Positions 36,305 to 42,740 of a stretch of DNA of 42,740 nucleotides are shown here, in pieces. The translations under genes and the position numbers were made by a program. The notes below the pieces were generated by a model. The model saw only the letters and a program-made list of their open reading frames with translations, did no database searches and had not been told where the DNA came from. The stretch is taken from positions 1 to 42,740 of IMG/VR virus record IMGVR_UViG_3300033141_001847, one strand, 5' to 3'. Within the stretch, counting starts at the first letter, position 1; each line of letters starts with the position of its first letter. Source of the stretch: a virus.

Positions 36305-37657
36305 TTACGATCTGGTGGCAAGTGTAACAGTTGAAGATACCGTCACTGATCCTTTGGCGGGGGTCAATGGAGCTTTCTGTTTTGGCTGGCTGTCAAAGTG
36401 AGTAACAAACCGCACTGCAGTTTGGTTATTCAAAAATTTGACGTGACCAGAAACAGCAGTTTCAACACCACCCTTATCAATCGTCTTAACTTGGCTAAGG
36501 TCTGTCAGGATAAGATCGCCAGCAGTGCCAAGAGTTTCGGCCTGCTCAACCGGGATAACCGGGTAGCCGTGCAATGTCCCTATAATCCCCGGAGTGCCGG
36601 CAATGTTTTGAACAAATGCAGTCGACAGTTGCCCGGCAGTTCCAACTGCAATGGTTAAATTAAGCAGCTCATCCATGGTGTTTTGATTAGCGAGCCACAC
36701 AAGCCCGCCAAAATTCATCAAGTGAATACGAGACATCATCTTGGTGGTGTTGCGATGAACAATCGTGTTTGCTGTCTGGGAAGACTCCTTTGCCTGGGTA
36801 ACAAGGTTGGCAGCCTTGAGTATGCCAAGACCTTCGCCCGACCCTGACCCGTTGATGACAATTTCTTGCTTTCTAAACGCGAGCTCTTCACCGAAAAGCT
36901 TATTCATCTCGCTTTGTAGAGCCGGAACGTCCTCACTGATCTCATTTGACATGAAGTAAAGACCGGTCAGGCGCTTTGGCTCCCACCGTGTCTTTTTGAG
37001 CAAGGTTTTTGAGCTTTCCAGCTCTGCGAGCTCTTTATCGTTATACCAACGGATACCACCGCCACGGCTACCAGCAACGCGCGAATCTTCTTCGAGTCCG
37101 TACTGATCGTAAAACATACCACCGATGGTCATATTGTCAGTCTTGGAAAGCACTGCATTGTTGTTCCAACCATTTGTCTGCAGATCGATGATAGACTCAC
37201 CCTGGAGCAGGAAGCCGCCATCCTCACCAACGGCCTCAACCATACCGACGCCAGCGGCCCGGACTTCTTTTTCTCGCTTCTCGCAAGCCAGAAGTCGTCC
37301 TTCTGCTGCAGGAGAATCGGTCGAGCGTTTGGCTACTGAGATCATATCCCGACACTGTTCACCAAGCGGAAAGCGTGAGCGGTAAATCGGCTGGTCAGGA
37401 ACTTCAATTGTTCCGGTACCTCTATTCTCACCGGATTGGCCGGGTGGGGTACCATTGATTGGGACGTTATTCCTGGCTTCAATAGCCATCAACTCTTCAA
37501 TTTCCCGAATCTCTTCCTCTACAGCCTTGACTCGCTCGACCTTAGCCGTCTTTTCCGTGCGTTTTTCTTCCGTTCTTTCTTCAGCTCCGAGCGCCATGTA
37601 CTCACGAATGAATACCATTAACTCGCGTAACTCTTTTTTGAGCGCTTCCAAATTCAT
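36305..37657 (-). CDS. Major capsid protein, HK97 fold (450 aa)
   Basis: Residues 1-70 are the helical, charged delta (scaffold) domain (LKKELRELMVFIREYMALGA, EEIREIEELMAIEARN), removed by the neighbouring protease. The body has HK97-fold markers: GGFLLQGESIIDLQTNGWN, RWEPKRLTGLYFMSNEISED, AFRKQEIVINGSGSGEGLGI, TLHGYPVIPVEQAETLGTAG, VRFVTHFDSQ. The C-terminus carries a short Ser/Thr extension. Forms the icosahedral shell. Confidence 0.95.
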   Translation of the reverse strand: MNLEALKKELRELMVFIREYMALGAEERTEEKRTEKTAKVERVKAVEEEIREIEELMAIEARNNVPINGTPPGQSGENRGTGTIEVPDQPIYRSRFPLGEQCRDMISVAKRSTDSPAAEGRLLACEKREKEVRAAGVGMVEAVGEDGGFLLQGESIIDLQTNGWNNNAVLSKTDNMTIGGMFYDQYGLEEDSRVAGSRGGGIRWYNDKELAELESSKTLLKKTRWEPKRLTGLYFMSNEISEDVPALQSEMNKLFGEELAFRKQEIVINGSGSGEGLGILKAANLVTQAKESSQTANTIVHRNTTKMMSRIHLMNFGGLVWLANQNTMDELLNLTIAVGTAGQLSTAFVQNIAGTPGIIGTLHGYPVIPVEQAETLGTAGDLILTDLSQVKTIDKGGVETAVSGHVKFLNNQTAVRFVTHFDSQPKQKAPLTPAKGSVTVSSTVTLATRS

Positions 37658-37659
37658 CG

Positions 37660-38265
37660 CTAAACCTCTTCGTTTTTGTTTAAAATCAAATCCAACTCTA
37701 TATCTTCGTTTTCGACGGTCACGTCGAGGCCACTGGTGGTCGCACCAGATCGTTTGTGTTGATCGAGGCTACGCATTGCAGCCTTTGTGTTTGTGTATGC
37801 AGGGTAAACAACTATCGAAAAGTCAAAAAGTTCGTCTATTTCCTCAATATCCCTGTGGTCGCGCCCGTCCTCTGTTCTCCATATGTCACTGAGGACAGAA
37901 AAGGCAAACGACATCTGATTGACATCTCCACGGGCCATGGAGACTTCCAGGTCCCTTGCAAACTGAGTGTCTGGCGGGTCAACCTCCATCATTATCCCTT
38001 CATCTGTCTCGTATGCCCTTGCGGTACCCGCAGAAGTTCTACCAAGAGGAAGAAGAGAATCTGAATTATGGCCATACAAAACCCTAACGTCTGAACGAGT
38101 AAGCGCATTCTTTGCGGCTCCACGTTTTACGGTCTCGAAAAATCCCAAATCCTCTGATTTGCTTTCGTAAACTATTGGCATTCCGTAAAGGGTTTTTGAT
38201 CCGTCATCGTTATCCTTAACCCTTAAGTTAACCGTTGCTGTTCTTATTTCTTTTTTACTTTGCAT
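37660..38265 (-). CDS. Prohead protease, HK97 U35/S78 family (201 aa)
   Basis: Start at MQSKKEIRTATVNLRVKDND is coupled to the portal stop (ATGCAAAGTAA) with AGGG 8 nt upstream; an ATG six codons earlier is possible. Motifs: ETVKRGAAKNAL, VLYGHNSDSLLPLGRT (catalytic His), MARGDVNQMSFAFSVLSDIW (catalytic Ser). Removes scaffold domains during head maturation. Confidence 0.94.
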   Translation of the reverse strand: MQSKKEIRTATVNLRVKDNDDGSKTLYGMPIVYESKSEDLGFFETVKRGAAKNALTRSDVRVLYGHNSDSLLPLGRTSAGTARAYETDEGIMMEVDPPDTQFARDLEVSMARGDVNQMSFAFSVLSDIWRTEDGRDHRDIEEIDELFDFSIVVYPAYTNTKAAMRSLDQHKRSGATTSGLDVTVENEDIELDLILNKNEEV

Positions 38266-39994
38266 AGTTTGCCCTAATGACATACATTATTTCATCTGTT
38301 TCTAACTTTGCTATATCTTTTGCCCTTACTTCTTCCCATTCGTCAACTCTTACAATCAGTGACGCCGCCCCAGATTCGGCCAAAAGGTTTCTTAATTGTG
38401 TGGAGCTTGTCTCTATGTGTCTTCTTGAACATGTCAGAATATAATCATCCATCCACTCGCGAAAGTCAGGCCCGGCGTCACCTTCACCACGGGAAACCTC
38501 AAAATAAATAGCCTCCGCAAAAGATGTAAGCACCGGGGCAAGTTCTCGCTCAATCCTTACAGGTACTTGTTTTTCGTAGAACTCATCAATTAAAAGCTGA
38601 ACAGGTAACGAATCTCTTTTGCACTTCTTGAGTTGCCGTTTTACCGCTATTCCTTCAAAGTTAATCACCTTCTGGGCTGCGCTTCTCACCAATGGAAAAA
38701 ATAGTCTTAAAACTCTTGACATATCTTTTTCGATTGATCTCGCTGCGGTCGGCTCCGGCTCTTTGGCTTTTACTGCTTCAGATACCGGGATATAACTTGA
38801 CTGCACAAAACCAACGTCTCCGCCTTCTACCGGGTTTCGGTCATCACGTTCAAGGAGGACGTTTATAGGCACCCCTTGGCGCCATTCTATTTGGTTTATC
38901 TCTGCCCTGGCCTTTGGGTCTGGCCTAAGCATAGCGTCGAAGTTGTATTTGACAAAATACCCTTTTCTTTTTTGCGAGTCAGACAGGAGCTTCATGTTTT
39001 GCGCCTGCTCCCACCTTACTACCCACTGGTGCATAGTGGTATCAACAAAGCCTCTATTGTTTTGTTCTGTATTGTTATTATTGGTGCTTGAATCGCTTAT
39101 TGAAATTTTTGATTTTGGGACTTTAAAAATACCACAGATGTCTGATACTTTTAATTGTTTTTGCTCGATGAACTGCTGATCCGAAAGGGAAATCTTAAAT
39201 TGGTTATACTTCATGCCGTTTTCGAGAACCATCGGGACGCCAGCGTTTGCACCACCCTGATACCTGTTTACCAATGCTGTCTTAAAAGCTTCCGCATTTT
39301 CACCTAACGCTTCAGGGTGCTCCAACACACCAGACACATGCACCCCGTTTTTGATATGTTTTCCCTCGAACTCATCAAGGGCAATGGCCGTGCCAATTGT
39401 TTCTTTTGCGTATTTTGTTATTACCGAGTCGCCCTTAAGACCTCCAAAAGAAAACCCTCTTACGTGCAGGATATCCTCAGCTGGCACGACTCGAATTCTG
39501 CCATTTTCCATAACGTCATAAACTATGGAGTTCCTTTTTGTCAGGCCGAGTGAGGCCAACTCTCTTGCGTTTGCCCGGCGAGGCTCCACCCACTCGGAGG
39601 GTATCGGCCACAAGCCAATTATACCCATGCGGCTACGCTCGATCCAGGAATAACAATTACCGGTTCCCAGAATATTAGCCTGTTGCATTTCCCGAAATTC
39701 AAACGATGTCATTTCAGGGTTGGGAGAATCTTTTAGTATACTGTGGAGTGGGCCAATGGCATCTTCTTTACCACCGCCTTTCCTGGGGCGCTTTAACTTA
39801 CAAGGGAGTTGAGCGAATGTTTCAGATATAAGGGAAATACAGGCGTAGACAGCCCATACAGACATTGCAGTATCTTTACTTACAGCTTTTCCAGCACTTG
39901 CAGGGGTTCCACCAAATCCGAACCAGAAATCACTATAATCTGTCAGGTTCCCGGTGCCAGTTACGCCACTTCTTTCAAATATCGTAGAAAACAT
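38255..39994 (-). CDS. Portal protein, HK97 family, with long C-terminal extension (579 aa)
   Basis: MFSTIFERSGVTGTGNLTDY, SVWAVYACISLISETFAQLP, LGTGNCYSWIERSRMGIIGL, YQGGANAGVPMVLENGMKYN and QKQLKVSDICGIFKVPKSKI mark an HK97-type portal. Typical members have about 400-430 aa; here 150 more follow (residues about 430-579), helical and charged (QKVINFEGIAVKRQLKKCKR, FAEAIYFEVSRGEGD). The extension may contact the protease, packaged DNA or ejection proteins. The start overlaps the small membrane-like gene by TAATG. Confidence 0.93.
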   Translation of the reverse strand: MFSTIFERSGVTGTGNLTDYSDFWFGFGGTPASAGKAVSKDTAMSVWAVYACISLISETFAQLPCKLKRPRKGGGKEDAIGPLHSILKDSPNPEMTSFEFREMQQANILGTGNCYSWIERSRMGIIGLWPIPSEWVEPRRANARELASLGLTKRNSIVYDVMENGRIRVVPAEDILHVRGFSFGGLKGDSVITKYAKETIGTAIALDEFEGKHIKNGVHVSGVLEHPEALGENAEAFKTALVNRYQGGANAGVPMVLENGMKYNQFKISLSDQQFIEQKQLKVSDICGIFKVPKSKISISDSSTNNNNTEQNNRGFVDTTMHQWVVRWEQAQNMKLLSDSQKRKGYFVKYNFDAMLRPDPKARAEINQIEWRQGVPINVLLERDDRNPVEGGDVGFVQSSYIPVSEAVKAKEPEPTAARSIEKDMSRVLRLFFPLVRSAAQKVINFEGIAVKRQLKKCKRDSLPVQLLIDEFYEKQVPVRIERELAPVLTSFAEAIYFEVSRGEGDAGPDFREWMDDYILTCSRRHIETSSTQLRNLLAESGAASLIVRVDEWEEVRAKDIAKLETDEIMYVIRANYAK

Positions 39995-40155
39995 TACCTA
40001 AAAGCCCCGACAACCCCGAAAGAAAGTAACAATGCCCCCACGACAGACAAGGAAACACCAGCACCAAAAGACAAAAAAAGGCCATAACCGAGTCCAGACA
40101 ACCCGGAAAATATCAAGAGATTACAGTAAATAACCTTCTTTTTCACTTTTTCCAT
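39994..40155 (-). CDS. Small two-segment membrane protein between terL and portal (53 aa)
   Basis: Found by direct translation. MEKVKKKVIYCNLLIFSGLS, then GLGYGLFLSFGAGVSLSVVG and ALLLSFGVVGAFR. Two hydrophobic segments, basic N-terminus. TAATG overlap with the portal gene. Small membrane proteins occur at this exact place in many HK97-like phages and are sometimes proposed to be holins; no function is proven here. AAGG lies 12 nt before the ATG. Confidence 0.72.
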   Translation of the reverse strand: MEKVKKKVIYCNLLIFSGLSGLGYGLFLSFGAGVSLSVVGALLLSFGVVGAFR

Positions 40156-40160
40156 GTACA

Positions 40161-40189
40161 AATATACCTTTTTTTTAAAGTTTATGCAA
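40161..40189 (-). promoter_or_regulatory. Candidate promoter before the portal block
   Basis: Minus strand TTGCAT (40189-40184), 17-nt spacer, TATATT (40166-40161). It sits in an AT-rich gap after terL. The -10 is good but the -35 weak. Confidence 0.35.
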
Positions 40190-40220
40190 ATTAGTTACGC
40201 AAAAAGTTGATTTTTTTTAG

Positions 40221-41909
40221 TCATATCAGACTACCGTCATTACCGCTTAGCCCCAAATCGTGGTCTATTATCCCGCAAGCCATCACCGAAGCCACAATGC
40301 CGTCAATTCTTCCATTAGACCTTGACTTGTCAAGTTTCTTGTTTTCCGACGCATCCTCAACAGCGACCGCATTTGCTGCACACCATGTTAAAACAGGATT
40401 ACCGTCATGCTTAACTTTTTCATCAATCAACATCTTCTCAAATTCTTTGACTGCCGGGGCCATGGATTTGAACCCCTGCCCAAACTCTTCCATTTCTGGT
40501 AGATTTGCGCCAATCCTTTCCTTTTCCTTGATAAAGTTTGCAAAGTTCCACCTGTCGAACGCTATCTTTTGAACGTCGAAGCGTGGGCATATTTCTGCTA
40601 TATCCTTTATCACAAATTCATATTCTATTGTTTTTCGGTCTATCGCAGAAACAAAACCAGCATCACGCCAAGCGACATATGGAACCCGGTCTTGTTTTGC
40701 TTTTTGAACGAGTCCGATACCTGGAACCCAGAACCAAACCTTCAGCCTCCACACCGGATCTGAAAACGAAGGCTCGAAAACCAAGGCAAATGCGGTCAAA
40801 TCGTTAACCGAGGAGAGGTCTACCCCCCCCCAACATCTGCGACCGTAAAGTATACTTTCATCAAAATCTTTGTCTATGCACGACATCCACACCCGACCGG
40901 ATATCCACGGGTTGTCAGCTTCAGTCCACTCGCAAAAATTCAACCTACGGACGGTTGACTCCTTCGAAGGCATCCCCCTAGCCTCTGTGACCTGCCCGCG
41001 AATATAATCAAGGCCTGGAATGCCATAATGTAAAGAGGGGTTGACTTTGTACCAGCACGACTCATCTTCGAAAGGATCGTCACCTTCATCTATAGCACAG
41101 ATGTATGAAAAAAATTCATCGTTAATTATTGTTTCTGCCGCTACCTTGCTGCCTACGTCGTGATAATCCCAACAAACCGAGGTCTTGTCGTGTCCTGAGT
41201 TGGTTATCATCACAGACATAGGCTGTTTACGGAACTTAAACCCAGCCCTAAGCATTTCTATGATATCAGCGTTTGGGTGTTCATGCACTTCGTCAAGTAA
41301 GCACATATGAGGCCGCGGCCCAGACTTCCCCCTGTTTTCCGAGGAAATAACACGAAAAAAAGACCCGGCTTCGGTGTAGGCGAGATTCCACCTGTTATCG
41401 CCTGTCCCGGACGCTATTAATCGTTCGCTTAATTCTGGAGATTGATCAAAGAAGGCTAGGGCATCACGAAATAAAATCTTTGCTTGGTCTCGGTGGGTTG
41501 CTGCTGCGTAAATTTCTGCCCGTGGCTCATTGTCAGCGACCAACCCCTTTATGCCAATTCCGGCAGCAAGGGGAGATTTACCAGACCCCTTAGCCGTTTC
41601 GATGTAGGCAACCCGAAAACGACGGTAATGGTCAGACTTCCTTTTCCATCCAAAAAGAGAGCCAACAATAAAAGCCTGCCAGGGTAGAAGTATAAAGGGC
41701 TTCCCCTCAAACTGTCCACCATTCAAACAAAGGATCTCTTCAAAAAAGGCCATGGCCTCGGCCGCTTCTTCCTCGTCGTAGTAGAAACCACGGGCTGGCG
41801 CTTTCTCAAGATCGTTTATATGCCGCCGGCAAGCATCTCGGACGTGTGGACCTGCCACAGTCTCGCCACTAAGGACCGACTTGGCATATTTTAGGCACCT
41901 ATCAACCAT
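40221..41909 (-). CDS. terL: Terminase large subunit, HK97-type (562 aa)
   Basis: Start chosen at MVDRCLKYAKSVLSGETVAG, overlapping the terS stop (ATGGTTGA). Walker A IETAKGSGKSPL, Walker B-like HMCLLDEVHEH with the coupling motif MSVMITNSGHDK, and nuclease Asp residues in WGGVDLSSVNDLTAFALVF, IAFDRWNFANFI and GRIDGIVASVMACG. Complete ATPase and RNase H-like nuclease domains. HK97-family large subunits of this type belong to cos phages. Packages DNA into the prohead with TerS and the HNH protein. Confidence 0.96.
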   Translation of the reverse strand: MVDRCLKYAKSVLSGETVAGPHVRDACRRHINDLEKAPARGFYYDEEEAAEAMAFFEEILCLNGGQFEGKPFILLPWQAFIVGSLFGWKRKSDHYRRFRVAYIETAKGSGKSPLAAGIGIKGLVADNEPRAEIYAAATHRDQAKILFRDALAFFDQSPELSERLIASGTGDNRWNLAYTEAGSFFRVISSENRGKSGPRPHMCLLDEVHEHPNADIIEMLRAGFKFRKQPMSVMITNSGHDKTSVCWDYHDVGSKVAAETIINDEFFSYICAIDEGDDPFEDESCWYKVNPSLHYGIPGLDYIRGQVTEARGMPSKESTVRRLNFCEWTEADNPWISGRVWMSCIDKDFDESILYGRRCWGGVDLSSVNDLTAFALVFEPSFSDPVWRLKVWFWVPGIGLVQKAKQDRVPYVAWRDAGFVSAIDRKTIEYEFVIKDIAEICPRFDVQKIAFDRWNFANFIKEKERIGANLPEMEEFGQGFKSMAPAVKEFEKMLIDEKVKHDGNPVLTWCAANAVAVEDASENKKLDKSRSNGRIDGIVASVMACGIIDHDLGLSGNDGSLI

Positions 41910-42360
41910 TATTGAAGAAACGTTTTTTAGGGTCTGCCTTAACTGCAGGCTTAGGCACACTTACTTTTGTTCGGCTCGCTGGAGACAGACCGAACTCGGT
42001 CAACATCTTGTGAGCCGCAAGCATGGCATGCTTGCTTATGCTCACCCATGGTGATATTTGCATGCTTCCGTTCGGGGTCTCGATAACCATGCCATTTTTA
42101 CGTAGCATATTCTCAGCCTTCACATGGTCGCCCCATAACGTACAGTACATTGATAAGCATACCATGTCCATCTCACTGATTAACCCCTGTTTTTGGAGTA
42201 TTGGCGTTATTCTTCTCCACTCTTTCCCGGCTGCCGTACTCAAGTGTGCTGGCTTCTTTGGAATAACTATATCAGGGAAAGGCTCGTCGTTGTTTTTTCG
42301 GTCTGTCCTGTCTGTACCTTGTAGCATTTTCAATGCTGTTGGTTTTTTTGGTGTTGGCAT
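41902..42360 (-). CDS. terS: Terminase small subunit, P27 family (152 aa)
   Basis: MPTPKKPTALKMLQGTDRTD is the classic P27 opening (RP...K.L.GN..), followed by DIVIPKKPAHLSTAAGKEWR, QGLISEMDMVCLSMYCTLWG and SPWVSISKHAMLAAHKMLTE. GGGG at 9 nt before the ATG. Recognises the packaging site and feeds DNA to the large subunit. Confidence 0.94.
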   Translation of the reverse strand: MPTPKKPTALKMLQGTDRTDRKNNDEPFPDIVIPKKPAHLSTAAGKEWRRITPILQKQGLISEMDMVCLSMYCTLWGDHVKAENMLRKNGMVIETPNGSMQISPWVSISKHAMLAAHKMLTEFGLSPASRTKVSVPKPAVKADPKKRFFNNG

Positions 42361-42383
42361 TTTTATCGCCCCAAGTTTTACAT

Positions 42384-42701
42384 TTAATTATTTATTGCTT
42401 TACCTAACAAAAAATCGTCATCACAACCACACTCCCAAAATACAGACAAGTCACCAAATCCGTCATCCACTGCAGATATACACATTTCCTCTTTGCAGTA
42501 CGGGCAAACAGGAACTTCAATATCTTTATCTGTCTTTATATCCAAACTGCAACCAAGAAAAAGAGCAGCTGCCCTCATTATTTTTGTAGCAACGAACAAT
42601 CTGACACGGAGCAACTTCAAACCAACAAGGCGAACCTCTAAAGTTATATTCTTTGTCAATTTTTTTTCATTTACGTCAATTTTACATGATTCCATGGGCA
42701 T
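42384..42701 (-). CDS. Small zinc-motif phage protein upstream of terS (105 aa)
   Basis: Start at MPMESCKIDVNEKKLTKNIT with AAGAGG 5 nt before the ATG; an in-frame ATG 30 nt earlier lacks a site. Residues 22-55 (LVGLKLLRVRLFVATKIMRA, then AALFLGCSLDI) form a family I have seen at this position in phages. The C-terminal CPYCKEEM...WECGCDDD is a possible zinc ribbon. It belongs to the packaging operon on the circular map. Function unknown. Confidence 0.72.
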   Translation of the reverse strand: MPMESCKIDVNEKKLTKNITLEVRLVGLKLLRVRLFVATKIMRAAALFLGCSLDIKTDKDIEVPVCPYCKEEMCISAVDDGFGDLSVFWECGCDDDFLLGKAINN

Positions 42702-42740
42702 AACCCCCTCTTGGTTGAAGCGACATTGCAAGAATATAGG

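Noticed and set aside
40826-40840. C-rich run in terL as a frameshift site
   Set aside because: The large terminase frame stays intact with all motifs on both sides; it only encodes a Gly-rich turn (WGGVDL).
1-42740. CRISPR array, tRNA or rRNA genes, insertion sequence
   Set aside because: No regularly spaced direct repeats, no cloverleaf or rRNA sequence, and no transposase reading frame was recognised.

Overview
The window looks like the complete, or nearly complete, genome of a tailed double-stranded DNA phage with a long non-contractile tail (siphovirus; HK97-type head, lambda-type tail). It carries one set each of P27-family small terminase, large terminase, portal, U35-type protease, HK97-fold capsid, head-tail joining proteins, tail tube, frameshifted tail chaperone, tape measure, lambda M/L/K/J-like tip proteins and an endolysin. 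The host is probably Gram-negative, most likely a gammaproteobacterium: there is a lipobox lipoprotein in the lysis region, a SleB-type lysin and integron-type attC sites. Species cannot be read from the sequence. If the ends are joined, the leftmost leftward genes (HNH nuclease, 140-aa protein) run straight into the packaging genes at the right end, which is the usual HNH-terS-terL order. The window is therefore best read as a circular map opened near cos.

Layout. A divergent control region lies at about 8.95-9.10 kb. The leftward early operon (8947 to about 1190, minus strand) starts with a ribbon-helix-helix regulator. It holds small genes, a phage replication initiator (DUF6291 N-terminus plus DnaT/O-like C-terminus), a helicase-loader-like protein and two paralogous zinc-ribbon proteins, and stops at a strong terminator (1009-1071). 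The rightward early operon (about 9.2-17.7 kb, plus strand) holds DUF1064 and DUF1364 proteins, a candidate Rad52/Sak-like annealing protein and a coiled-coil partner, interrupted by a structured non-coding stretch at 11.44-11.94 kb. The late genes (42.7 down to 17.8 kb, minus strand) encode packaging, head, tail, two related tail-fibre proteins, two secreted proteins, and lysis.

The standout feature is that both early operons contain strings of single small genes separated by integron-type attC recombination sites: 11 paired sites plus several half or decayed ones. Each cassette gene begins just after a GTTAT core followed by a ribosome-binding site, and most end with a TAA stop embedded in the ATAAC core of their own attC. 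Six paired sites lie in the left arm and five in the right arm, each array co-directional with its operon. No integron integrase (or any tyrosine recombinase), repressor or lysogeny module is present. This is therefore a phage-borne cluster of attC sites lacking an integrase, apparently using phage early promoters in place of the integron Pc promoter and dependent on a host integrase supplied in trans.

Other notable features are a textbook -1 frameshift signal (A AAA AAC plus an 8-bp stem) in the tail chaperone gene, a C10 tract beside seven hexanucleotide repeats inside the replication initiator, a duplicated tail-fibre gene, and signal-peptide-bearing virion-region proteins. All assignments come from reading the sequence; no database search was run.
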